The notes under the pieces: generated by a model | What the model was told of the DNA's origin: nothing | Database searches by the model: none | What the model saw: the letters and a program-made list of their open reading frames with translations, nothing else | Origin: Pikeienuella piscinae | GTDB lineage: Bacteria > Pseudomonadota > Alphaproteobacteria > Rhodobacterales > Rhodobacteraceae | Reading direction: 5' to 3' | Assembly: GCF_011044155.1 (NCBI RefSeq) | Contig: NZ_CP049056.1 | Coordinates: 496,001 to 560,000 of the forward strand | DNA length: 64,000 bases | Shown here: positions 17,025 through 25,169 of the stretch, piece by piece | How positions within the stretch are numbered: the first letter of the stretch is position 1 | How the letters are laid out: every line of letters starts with the position of its first letter | Position numbers and translations under genes: made by a program

Positions 17025-17145
17025 GAAGGTCTATTATGTTGCCGGCGAGAATGCGCGCCTGTCAATCTGCTCCGTTGAACTCGCGGGAATTCGGCAATCT
17101 TGACAAACACCAGTCCGCGCCGCAGTTTCATAAGTAAGAACCAAA

Positions 17146-17162
17146 GGTTCATTTAATGAACC
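17146..17162. promoter_or_regulatory. Palindromic operator candidate upstream of the TRAP transporter
   Basis: GGTTCATTTAATGAACC is a perfect inverted repeat with 7-base arms and a 3-base spacer. Immediately to the left lies an extra half-site (GAACC at 17139-17143), so the arrangement mirrors the site at 17008-17024. It sits 36 bases before the start codon of the binding-protein gene, where a repressor could block initiation. Likely target of the module's IclR protein. Confidence 0.6.
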
Positions 17163-17197
17163 ATATTACATGCCGCTTACAATGGGAGAGTAGATTC

Positions 17198-18322
17198 ATG
17201 GTCAGACGTATGTTGCTCATGTCGGCGCCGATCGCCATCGCCATCGCCGTCGGCGCTACGTTCGCCGGCGCGGCGCAGGCCGAGACCCATCTGACCTATG
17301 GGAGCACGCTGCCCGCGCCGCATCTCGCGCATCACGCCGCGCTTGAACCCTTCTTCGAAAGGGTGTCCGACGCCACGGACGGCGCCGTGACCTGGGAGAT
17401 AATGCCCGGCGGAACGATGGGCGGGGTCAAGGAAGTTGTGCAGATGCTGCGCGACAACGTCACCGATTCCGGCCTGATCCTCGATCTCTTCACCCGGCGG
17501 GAGCTGCCCGTCACCTCGACGGTCTCGGATCTGATCACGCTGCCCGACGATTTCATCGTCTATGGCGCCGCAGCGAATGAATTCCAGCTCATCGCCTGTC
17601 CGGAATGCGTCGCGGAACGGTCGGAGCAGAACATCGTCGGCCTCGCCTATTATGGGCCGGATCCTTATCGGCTGATGTGCCGGGATCAGACCCGCACCTA
17701 CGCCGATCTTCAGAACAAGAAGACCCGTGCGACCGGCCGGCTCGGCGTCCTGATGCAGGAATTCGGCGCCACCACTGTCACGATCCCCAGCTCGGAGGTT
17801 TACGAATCTTTGCAGCGTGGACAGGCGGACTGCACTGCGGCCTCCACCGCTTGGCTCGACTCCTACAATCTGAAGGATGTCGTGGAGACGGTGATCGATC
17901 TTCCGATGGGCAGTTATTTTAACGCCAACATCATGTCGATGAACGCCGAAGTCTATCATGGCCTGTCGGAGAGCGAGCGCGCGGCAATCAACGAGAATCT
18001 CGCCGGACTCGTGGTCGATGTCATGCTCGCCTACAAGAAAGAGGGCGATGCCGGCCTCGATAACGCAGTCGCTTCAGGCGTCGAACTGGTTCAGCCAGAT
18101 GAGAGGCTTCTGACCGCCCTCGCGGCCTTCCGGAAGGGCGAGGTCGAGAACACGATCGCCACCGCGGAGGCGGCTGGCGTCAAGAACGCCAGAAAGATGG
18201 TGGAGACCTATCTCTCTCTCGTGGAGAAATGGCGCGCCATTCTCTCGGAGATCGGCGTGGACGATCGCGAGGCGTTTGTCGCTGCGCTGAACCGGGAAGT
18301 ATTCTCCAAGGCGAAGTTCTGA
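17198..18322 (+). CDS. dctP: TRAP transporter substrate-binding protein DctP
   Basis: Periplasmic binding protein of 374 residues. The signal peptide covers residues 1-28 and ends in GAAQA before ETHLTYGSTLP. The DctP fold is shown by MPGGTMGGVKEVVQMLRDNV, the ligand-arginine region NKKTRATGRLGVLMQEFGATTVTIPSSEVYESLQRGQADCTAAS, and YFNANIMSMN. ATG 17198 has GGGAGA nine bases upstream; an upstream in-frame ATG at 17156 overlaps the operator palindrome. It is the first gene of a tripartite TRAP system followed by an oxidoreductase. Confidence 0.9.
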   Translation: MVRRMLLMSAPIAIAIAVGATFAGAAQAETHLTYGSTLPAPHLAHHAALEPFFERVSDATDGAVTWEIMPGGTMGGVKEVVQMLRDNVTDSGLILDLFTRRELPVTSTVSDLITLPDDFIVYGAAANEFQLIACPECVAERSEQNIVGLAYYGPDPYRLMCRDQTRTYADLQNKKTRATGRLGVLMQEFGATTVTIPSSEVYESLQRGQADCTAASTAWLDSYNLKDVVETVIDLPMGSYFNANIMSMNAEVYHGLSESERAAINENLAGLVVDVMLAYKKEGDAGLDNAVASGVELVQPDERLLTALAAFRKGEVENTIATAEAAGVKNARKMVETYLSLVEKWRAILSEIGVDDREAFVAALNREVFSKAKF

Positions 18323-18339
18323 GCCGCAAACCGTGCGTC

Positions 18340-18363
18340 GCCCGTTCTTTTCGGAGAACGGGC
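18340..18363 (+). terminator. Intercistronic hairpin between dctP and dctQ
   Basis: Inverted repeat GCCCGTTCT / AGAACGGGC with a 6-base loop lies in the 63-bp gap between the binding-protein and small permease genes. There is no T-run after it. It probably stabilises the upstream message or reduces downstream expression, as is common between TRAP binding-protein and permease genes. Confidence 0.5.
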
Positions 18364-18385
18364 GCATCCTTTACGGGAAGACGCC

Positions 18386-18934
18386 ATGCTAACCGCCCAT
18401 AAATGGTTCAGCCGCCTTAACACTGTGCTGATCGCTGTCGCCATCATGGCTTGCGCGGCGATGATGGTTCAGGTCTCGCTCGACGTGATCAGCAAATATC
18501 TCTTCAACTATCCTATCCCGCTGACGCTTGAGGCGGTGGCGAGTTTTCACATGGTCGCGCTGATCTTTCTGCCGCTTGGCCTCGTCACGCGCGAGCGCGG
18601 CCATGTCGGGGTGGATCTCTTCACCCGGAACCTTTCCGAACGGCGGCTGGCGGTCTTTGACGGGTGCGCCGGTCTTCTCGGCGTCGCCTACGCCGCGGTC
18701 CTGATCTGGTTCACTACCTCCGAAGCGCTGCACAAGACCCGCATCGGCGAGACCTGGGAGACCGCGTTCGGCTATGTCGAGGTGTGGCCGGCGCGCTGGC
18801 TGGTCCCTGCCGGCTGCGTCGCGATGGCGCTCTGGTTCGCGCTTCTGTTGATCGACGACCTCCGCTTTGCGGCGACGGGCGAGCGGTCGTTGCCATCCGC
18901 ACGCAGCGCCGACGAAGCGGTCTCGGCCAGCTGA
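18386..18934 (+). CDS. dctQ: TRAP transporter small permease DctQ
   Basis: Inner-membrane protein of 182 residues with four predicted helices, the standard DctQ topology. Typical features are MACAAMMVQVSLDVISKYLFNYPIPLTLE in the first loop and the RERGHVGVDLFTRNL stretch before the second pair of helices. It lies between dctP and dctM and should form the membrane complex with DctM, driven by a sodium or proton gradient. Confidence 0.9.
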   Translation: MLTAHKWFSRLNTVLIAVAIMACAAMMVQVSLDVISKYLFNYPIPLTLEAVASFHMVALIFLPLGLVTRERGHVGVDLFTRNLSERRLAVFDGCAGLLGVAYAAVLIWFTTSEALHKTRIGETWETAFGYVEVWPARWLVPAGCVAMALWFALLLIDDLRFAATGERSLPSARSADEAVSAS

Positions 18935-18973
18935 GGGGCGCGGGCCGCTCCTTCATTTCCAACGGAGCTTAAA

Positions 18974-20284
18974 ATGGACGGGCCCACGGTCGCAGCAATC
19001 GCCTTCGGCATCCTCCTGCTGTTGCTCGCCCTGCGCGTGCCGATCGGCGTCGCCCTCGCCACCGTTTCGATCGGCGGCATCATCGCGCTCCGGGGTACGC
19101 GCCCCGCCTTCGGCGTGCTCGGCTCTCTGCCTTTCGATTTCGCCGCGTCGTGGTCGCTTTCGGCAGTGCCCATGTTTCTTCTGATGGGCTCGATCGCCTA
19201 CCATACCGGGCTGACCCGCTCGCTCTACAGTGCGGCGCGGCTCTGGCTCAACTCGTTGCCGGGCGGGCTGGCGGTCGCGTCGAATTTCGCGTCCGCCGGG
19301 TTCGCGGCGGCCTCCGGCTCCAGTCTCGCCACCGCCGCCGCAATGGGGCGGTTGGCGATTCCGGAAATGCTCGCCTATGGCTATGATCGCGGGCTCGCGA
19401 CCGGCACGATCGCAGCCGCCGGCACGCTCGGCGCGTTTATTCCCCCCTCGATCGCCTTCGTGCTCTATGGTTGGTACACGCAACAACCGGTCGGCACGCT
19501 GCTGATCGCCGGCATCATCCCCGGCCTTCTGACCGCCGGCGCCTATACCGTGATGATCGTCATCCGTTGTTCGCTCAACCCCGAGCTTGCTCCACGCGTC
19601 AGGGTCAGGGCCGGCGTGGCGGAGAAATTCGCCGCGCTGCGCGATGTCTGGCCGCTGCCGCTCCTGATCATGAGCGTCGTTGGCGGCATCTTCAGTGGCG
19701 TCGCGACGGCGACTGAAGCCGGCGCCGTGGGGGCGATGTTCGCCCTCCTGATCGCGCTCTTTTCCGGCCGCCTCACGCTTCGCAGCCTTCACGCCAGCTT
19801 CATGGAGGCGCTGCGCACGACGGCCTCGATCTTCTTTATCGCCATTGGCGCGATCCTGCTCACCCGCTTCCTTGCGATGGCCGGGGTGCCGCGACTGATG
19901 TCGGAGATCGTGACGGGCTGGCACCTGGGGGCGGTCGGGGTCATCGTGACGATGATCCTCGTCTACCTTCTGCTGGGCATGTTCCTCGACCCGATCGGCA
20001 TCATGCTGCTGACGCTGCCGGTCTTCCTTCCGATGTTCGATGAGTTGAACATCAACCTGATCTGGATCGGCGTGCTTGTGGTCAAGATGATAGAGGTCGG
20101 CTTGCTGACTCCACCCGTCGGACTGAACGCTTTCGTGGTGAAAAACATCGTCGGCGACACAGTTTCGCTGAACGAGATTTTCAGTGGCCTGTCCTGGTTC
20201 CTGGTGTGCGAGGTTGTGATCGTCGCGCTCTTGATCATATTTCCAGCCTTGTCGCTCTGGCTTCCGGGTCTGATGGAAGGGTAA
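18974..20284 (+). CDS. dctM: TRAP transporter large permease DctM
   Basis: Large inner-membrane subunit of 436 residues with about twelve hydrophobic segments. DctM marks are ALRVPIGVALATVSIGG at the start, AMGRLAIPEMLAYGYDRGLATGTIAAAGTLGAFIPPS in the middle, and VGLLTPPVGLNAFVVKNI near the end. Its stop is two bases before the ATG of the molybdoenzyme gene, so the enzyme is co-transcribed with its presumed importer. Confidence 0.92.
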   Translation: MDGPTVAAIAFGILLLLLALRVPIGVALATVSIGGIIALRGTRPAFGVLGSLPFDFAASWSLSAVPMFLLMGSIAYHTGLTRSLYSAARLWLNSLPGGLAVASNFASAGFAAASGSSLATAAAMGRLAIPEMLAYGYDRGLATGTIAAAGTLGAFIPPSIAFVLYGWYTQQPVGTLLIAGIIPGLLTAGAYTVMIVIRCSLNPELAPRVRVRAGVAEKFAALRDVWPLPLLIMSVVGGIFSGVATATEAGAVGAMFALLIALFSGRLTLRSLHASFMEALRTTASIFFIAIGAILLTRFLAMAGVPRLMSEIVTGWHLGAVGVIVTMILVYLLLGMFLDPIGIMLLTLPVFLPMFDELNINLIWIGVLVVKMIEVGLLTPPVGLNAFVVKNIVGDTVSLNEIFSGLSWFLVCEVVIVALLIIFPALSLWLPGLMEG

Positions 20285-20286
20285 GC

Positions 20287-22614
20287 ATGATGACGAGACA
20301 GACCGAGACGTCCGCCGCCCTGCCGCACAGCGCGCATTGGGGGGCGTTTTCCGCCACGCCGAACGCCAAAGGCGGGCTGGACATCTTCCCGCATCCCGAA
20401 GACCCGGACCCGTCGCCGATCCTCGGCAATTTCGCCGACGCGCTCACCCACCGCGCGCGGATCGCGAAGCCGATGGTGAGCAGAGCATGGCTCGAGGCCG
20501 GGCCCGGCCCGCGCGAGCGGCGCGGCGACGGTGAATTCGTTGCGCTTTCCTGGGATGAAGCGCTCGACCGGCTCGCGGGGGAACTGACGAGAGTGCGCGA
20601 CGCGCACGGGCCGGCGGCCGTCTTCGGCGGCTCCTATGGTTGGGCCAGCGCCGGGCGTTTTCATCACGCCCAGAGCCAGGTTCACAGGTTTCTCAACACC
20701 GCGCTCGGCGGTTACGTGCGCTCGGTCGGCAGCTACAGCGCCGGCGCCGCGCAAGCGCTGCTTCCGCATGTCATCGGCGCTTTCGAGGACATCTCCCGTC
20801 ATAACGTGACTTGGGATCAGATCGTGGACCACACGGATCTGGTTCTGGCTTTCGGAGGAATGGCGCTGAAGAACTCCAACATCGCCAGCGGTGGAGTCAG
20901 CCGTCATATCGAACGCGGGGCGATGGAGCGCGCCGCCGCGCGCGGCGCGCGCTTCGTCAATCTCAGCCCGATGCGGACCGACTTTCCGTCATCTGCTGGG
21001 GCCGAATGGATCAGCGTGAAGCCCGGAACCGACACCGCGGTGATGCTGGGCATGATGCATGCACTCGACGCCGATGGCCTGGCGGACCTGAAGTTCCTCG
21101 AGTCGCATTGCGTCGGTTGGGACAGGCTCGCGGCCTATCTGCGGGGCGAGGCGGACGGACAGCCGAGAACGCCGGCCTGGGCCGCCGGGATCTCCGGTGT
21201 CGAAGCTTCGGTCATCGCCGATCTCGCCCACCGCGCCGCGTCCGGGCGGACTCTCGTCACCGTCGCCCACGCGCTGCAGCGCGCCGAACACGGCGAACAG
21301 CCGGTCTGGGCGGGCGTGGCGCTGGCGGCGATGCTGGGACGAATCGGCGCGCCCGGCTGTGGTTTCCATTACGCGCTCGGCGCAATGGGGCATACTGGCC
21401 GCACGCCGGTGGCGACGCCGATCCCGACCATGCCGCAGGGGAAAAACGGCGTCGCCGCGCTGATCCCCTGCGCGCGCATCTCCGACATGCTGCTGCATCC
21501 GGGTGAGCGGTTCGACTTCAATGGCGCCACGCTGACTTATCCGGATATCCGCCTCGTTTACTGGGCGGGGGGCAATCCCTTCCACCACCATCAGGACCTC
21601 ACGCGCCTTCGTCGCGCGCTCTCGCGTTGCGATACGTTCGTGGTGCACGATTTCGCCTGGACGGCGAGCGCGCGGCACGCCGACATCGTACTGCCGGCGA
21701 CCATGACGCTAGAGCGGGAGGATATCGGCGCCGCCGGAACCGACCCGCTGATGATCGCCATGCGGCCGCTGAGCCGCCCCTATGGCGAAGCGCGCGACGA
21801 CCATGAGATCTTCCGCGCCCTCGCTGCGCGGATGGGCGTTGAAGAAGCGTTCACCGAGGGCCGGAGCCCGGAGGCCTGGCTGCGCCATCTTTATGAGCCG
21901 ACGCGACAGGCGCTTGCGGCGGAGGGCCTTCCGGCGCCGGATTTCGATTCGTTCCGCGCGGCGGGCGAGGTCCGTCTGCCGCGCCGCGCCAACGATGGCG
22001 GGATCCTTCGCGCCTTTCGCGCTGATCCTGCGGCGGCGCCGCTGAAGACGCCGAGCGGGAGGATCGAGCTCTATTCCGAGACCATCGCCGACTTCGGCTA
22101 TTCTGATTGCCCCGGCCACCCCGCGTGGCTGGACAGGGAAGAGGCGCCGTCTCCGGAAGCTCCGCTCTGGCTCGTCTCCAACCAGCCGGCGACGCGCCTG
22201 CACAGCCAGCTCGATTACGCCGCGCATTCCCAGGCTTCAAAATCCCGGGGCCGCGAGGTCATGCGCATCAATCCGCAGGACGCGGCCGCGCGCGGCGTCG
22301 AAGACGGCGATATTGTGCGGATATTCAACGCGCGCGGCGCCTGCCTCGCCGCCGCGCAGTTGACCGAGGACATCGCGCCTGGCGTGATCAACCTGCCGAC
22401 CGGCGCATGGTATGATCCCGTCGATATCGGCGGTGAGACGATCTGCGTTCACGGCAACCCGAACGCCGTGACCCGAGATCGCGGCACGTCGCGTCTCGCC
22501 CAAGGCTCGACGGGTCAATTGTGCTGCGTGGAATGCGAGAAATGGACGGGACCGACGCCAACGGTGTCAGCCTTTGAGCCGCCAGACGCCGGGCCAGCAG
22601 CCGGCGACGGATGA
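20287..22614 (+). CDS. Molybdopterin-dependent oxidoreductase, BisC/TorZ (DMSO reductase) family
   Basis: Cytoplasmic bis-MGD molybdoenzyme of about 775 residues. No twin-arginine signal and no N-terminal iron-sulfur cysteines are present, as in biotin sulfoxide reductase. The molybdenum-ligand region is SVGSYSAGAAQALLPHVIG (near residue 140), with a serine ligand expected. Other marks are SWDEALDRLAGEL, VYWAGGNPFHHHQDL, and the C-terminal cofactor-binding NQPATRLHSQLD and MRINPQDAAARGVEDGD. It starts directly after the TRAP permease, implying that the imported compound is an S- or N-oxide; this is inference. The C-terminus is followed closely by the IclR gene. Confidence 0.88.
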   Translation: MMTRQTETSAALPHSAHWGAFSATPNAKGGLDIFPHPEDPDPSPILGNFADALTHRARIAKPMVSRAWLEAGPGPRERRGDGEFVALSWDEALDRLAGELTRVRDAHGPAAVFGGSYGWASAGRFHHAQSQVHRFLNTALGGYVRSVGSYSAGAAQALLPHVIGAFEDISRHNVTWDQIVDHTDLVLAFGGMALKNSNIASGGVSRHIERGAMERAAARGARFVNLSPMRTDFPSSAGAEWISVKPGTDTAVMLGMMHALDADGLADLKFLESHCVGWDRLAAYLRGEADGQPRTPAWAAGISGVEASVIADLAHRAASGRTLVTVAHALQRAEHGEQPVWAGVALAAMLGRIGAPGCGFHYALGAMGHTGRTPVATPIPTMPQGKNGVAALIPCARISDMLLHPGERFDFNGATLTYPDIRLVYWAGGNPFHHHQDLTRLRRALSRCDTFVVHDFAWTASARHADIVLPATMTLEREDIGAAGTDPLMIAMRPLSRPYGEARDDHEIFRALAARMGVEEAFTEGRSPEAWLRHLYEPTRQALAAEGLPAPDFDSFRAAGEVRLPRRANDGGILRAFRADPAAAPLKTPSGRIELYSETIADFGYSDCPGHPAWLDREEAPSPEAPLWLVSNQPATRLHSQLDYAAHSQASKSRGREVMRINPQDAAARGVEDGDIVRIFNARGACLAAAQLTEDIAPGVINLPTGAWYDPVDIGGETICVHGNPNAVTRDRGTSRLAQGSTGQLCCVECEKWTGPTPTVSAFEPPDAGPAAGDG

Positions 22615-22639
22615 AACCCATGGAACGGGAGGCGTTTAC

Positions 22640-23455
22640 GTGACGCAGGACATGAAAGACAGGCCGATGGGCGCGCCGGTCTACAAGCCCGTGACGGCGT
22701 CACTCAGGGTGCTAGCGGTGCTGGAGGCGCTGAATGCGATCGGTCCGGCCGGTCTGACAGCGATCCACAAGCGCACCGGAATTCCGAAAGCGACAACGCT
22801 CAGGATGCTGGAGACGCTCGAATCCGCCGGTTTTGTCTCATATGACGCGCATAATCGGGAATTCGCGGTCGGGCTTCGGTCGCTTGCGCTCGCGAGCGGC
22901 TACGACGCCGACGATGAGATCGTAGCGATCGCGCGCCCGATTCTCGCCGACCTTCGCAGCGATATGGGCTGGCCATCGGATGTTGTCCTTTGCCCCGGCG
23001 ACAGGCTGGTCATAGCGGAAACAAACACCCGTGACGCCGTATTTTCGGTTGTCCGCCATCGCGGCGCCGGCTCTCAAATCCCGTTCACTATCTCGGCGAC
23101 CGGTCGCGCGTGGCTTGCGTTCTGCGACGAGGCGACCCGCAAGCGGATCCTTCGGTTCGCGAACCCGCATCCCGAGGAATCGCTCGACTTGATGGGCAAC
23201 CCGGAGCGCCTCAATGCGATCATTGGCGAGACCCGTCGCCGGGGCTATGGGCTGCAATCGGGCGAGTTCTTCGCGCATGAGGCCGGCGCGGGGGTTCCGG
23301 TGTTCGTCAACGGCGAGCTTCGATGCTGCATCAACATCATCGTTGCGCGCAACGCCGTCTCCCTCGAGCAGATGGAGGAACGCTATGTGCCGAAACTCCT
23401 TGCGGCCGCCCGGCTGATCGAGAGTCGAGTCAGCGGCCGCGTTCCCTTGAGCTGA
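22640..23455 (+). CDS. IclR family transcriptional regulator
   Basis: Regulator of 271 residues. The winged helix-turn-helix covers roughly residues 15-80 (ASLRVLAVLEALNAIG, TAIHKRTGIPKATTLRMLETLESAGFV) and the effector-binding domain follows, with GRAWLAFCDE and GYGLQSGEFFAHEAGAGVPVF. GTG 22640 with GGGAGG upstream is preferred over an ATG at 22574 that overlaps the oxidoreductase gene. It closes the GGT/TRAP/molybdoenzyme module and is the natural candidate to bind the two palindromes at 17008-17024 and 17146-17162. Confidence 0.88.
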   Translation: MTQDMKDRPMGAPVYKPVTASLRVLAVLEALNAIGPAGLTAIHKRTGIPKATTLRMLETLESAGFVSYDAHNREFAVGLRSLALASGYDADDEIVAIARPILADLRSDMGWPSDVVLCPGDRLVIAETNTRDAVFSVVRHRGAGSQIPFTISATGRAWLAFCDEATRKRILRFANPHPEESLDLMGNPERLNAIIGETRRRGYGLQSGEFFAHEAGAGVPVFVNGELRCCINIIVARNAVSLEQMEERYVPKLLAAARLIESRVSGRVPLS

Positions 23456-24023
23456 TCCCGGCAGTTGGATCGCGCGCCCGGCTTGGACGGCGGTCGACGT
23501 TGCGTCTCTTACAGTGGATAAATGTGATTGCGTAGAGAGCGCCATTGAGCCCAACCGCGGCCGCGTTAGCATCGTCCGGGCGGTCTGGCGTGAAAAACCC
23601 TGCCAATTTGCAGTTCCGGGCCGAGAGGAACTGGCTGGGGCGAGAGCATACAGTTTGGCGATTCGACATCGTGATCGTCGGACCGTTGTGCATGGCGGTA
23701 TGAATAAACGTGCGGCGGCGACCACCATTCGCCTCGCATGCAGGACGATTGCGAAGATTCTAGCCTTCTCTCGGAGGCGGATTCAAGAAATTTCGCCGGG
23801 CGCGCCAACTCGTCGGGCGCCGTGAGATAGATGCGGCGTAGAAATAGGCTTTGGCGGCGACGACGGTCGCCTTTGAGTCCTTCGCCATCCGTCCGCAGCG
23901 ATTGATCCAAGCGAAGGAAGGTTCGGCGATACGCGGAAACGGTCGCAGAGGCGACGCCGCGAGCGAACGCGACGGACGGCGAGGACGACGAACAGGTGGT
24001 CCTAGTGAGACTCGAACTTCAGT
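23456..24023. other. 568-bp intergenic region without recognisable gene
   Basis: Several short open frames exist on both strands, but none has a ribosome site, family resemblance or codon pattern of the neighbours. No hairpin-plus-T-run was found by eye. The region separates the IclR gene from the end of the mannoside operon, so a terminator could be present but is not obvious. Confidence 0.4.
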
Positions 24024-25166
24024 TTAGCGATGCGCCGGGTCGCGCTCCTTCATTGCGACGCCGCCATTCACGCCGCCCGTCGGCGCGGCGCGAGCGCGTT
24101 GCATGGGCGAAACCTTCGGACGTCGTCGGGGGGTCTCCAGGCGCGGTGATCGGTTCCGCTCGGCGAGAACCGACTCGTAGAGCGCAACGTAATCCGTAGC
24201 CATGCGCGTCGCCGTGAAGCGCTCTGCGATATGGGCGCGGGGGGCCGTTCGGCGGATTTCTCCGAGCCGGTCAACGGCGCGGATGGCTTCGTCGGGGCCA
24301 TCAACCAGAAATCCCGTCTGACCGTCGATGATCAACTCTGGCATGGAGCCGCGCCGGCAGGCGACAACGGGCGTACCGCAGGCCATGGCCTCGACCACCG
24401 ACAGCCCGAAGGGCTCGTCGAACCCGATCAGGTGCAGAAGGGCCCTGGCGCCGCCCAGAGCTCTGGCGCGCTCGGCGCCGCCGACGGGGCCATGCCAGAT
24501 CACCCGGTCGTCGGACAGGGCGGGGCGCACATACGCGTCGAAATAGGCCTGATCCTGAATGACGCCATAGATGTGCAGGCGGTGGCCTGTGGCGTGGGCG
24601 ACCTCGATGGCCTCTTTCGCGCCCTTGTCGGGGTGGATGCGGCCGAAGAACAGCAGGTCGTCGCCGCCCGCCGGGTCGAAGGGGAAATCATCGAGCCGTA
24701 TGCCGTGATGAATCGTCGCCGCATAGCGCAGGTCGGGGTGGCGGTCGGCCTCGCTGATGGCGACGAAACGCACCCGGTCCTCGAAAGGCTTGAACATCGG
24801 CAGGATGCGTTCCGAGGAAAAGCCGTGGATCGTCGTCACCACCGGCGTTTCGACCAGGGGAGCGAAGGCGTGGGCCGGGAAGTCCGCCTGATTGTGGATG
24901 ATGTCGAACCGGTCCGCCTGCGAAAACACATGCGACAGGTGCCGGTATTCCCAGACCTTGGCGTCGACGCCGGGATCCTCGCTGTAGGGGGCCGGCGCGA
25001 CGGCGTCGAGACGGGCCGATGTCTGGCTGTCGGCGGTGGCGAACAGCGTCACGTCGAGGCCCATCGCCACCAGCTCCTCGGTCAGCATGTGGGTCAGCAG
25101 CTCCCACGGGCCGTAGTGGCGGGGGGGCGTGCGCCAGGCGATGGGCGCGAGCATGGCGATACGCAT
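24024..25166 (-). CDS. Glycosyltransferase family 4 protein
   Basis: Cytoplasmic retaining GT-B glycosyltransferase of 380 residues. The acceptor-side domain opens with MRIAMLAPIAWRTPPRHYGP, and the donor-side domain has LLFFGRIHPDKGAKEAIEVA and the GT4 EX7E motif in DEPFGLSVVEAMACGTPVVA. The last 40 residues are Arg/Pro-rich and low in complexity. It is the final gene of a five-gene operon with ManA, a GH130 phosphorylase and a phosphohexomutase, so GDP-mannose (or another hexose nucleotide) is the likely donor. It starts three bases after the mutase gene's stop. Confidence 0.88.
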   Translation of the reverse strand: MRIAMLAPIAWRTPPRHYGPWELLTHMLTEELVAMGLDVTLFATADSQTSARLDAVAPAPYSEDPGVDAKVWEYRHLSHVFSQADRFDIIHNQADFPAHAFAPLVETPVVTTIHGFSSERILPMFKPFEDRVRFVAISEADRHPDLRYAATIHHGIRLDDFPFDPAGGDDLLFFGRIHPDKGAKEAIEVAHATGHRLHIYGVIQDQAYFDAYVRPALSDDRVIWHGPVGGAERARALGGARALLHLIGFDEPFGLSVVEAMACGTPVVACRRGSMPELIIDGQTGFLVDGPDEAIRAVDRLGEIRRTAPRAHIAERFTATRMATDYVALYESVLAERNRSPRLETPRRRPKVSPMQRARAAPTGGVNGGVAMKERDPAHR

Positions 25167-25169
25167 CGG

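Noticed and set aside
18340-18363. dctP-dctQ hairpin as a full rho-independent terminator
   Set aside because: There is no T-run after it, and the downstream permease genes must be expressed with dctP, so a partial or stabilising role is more likely.
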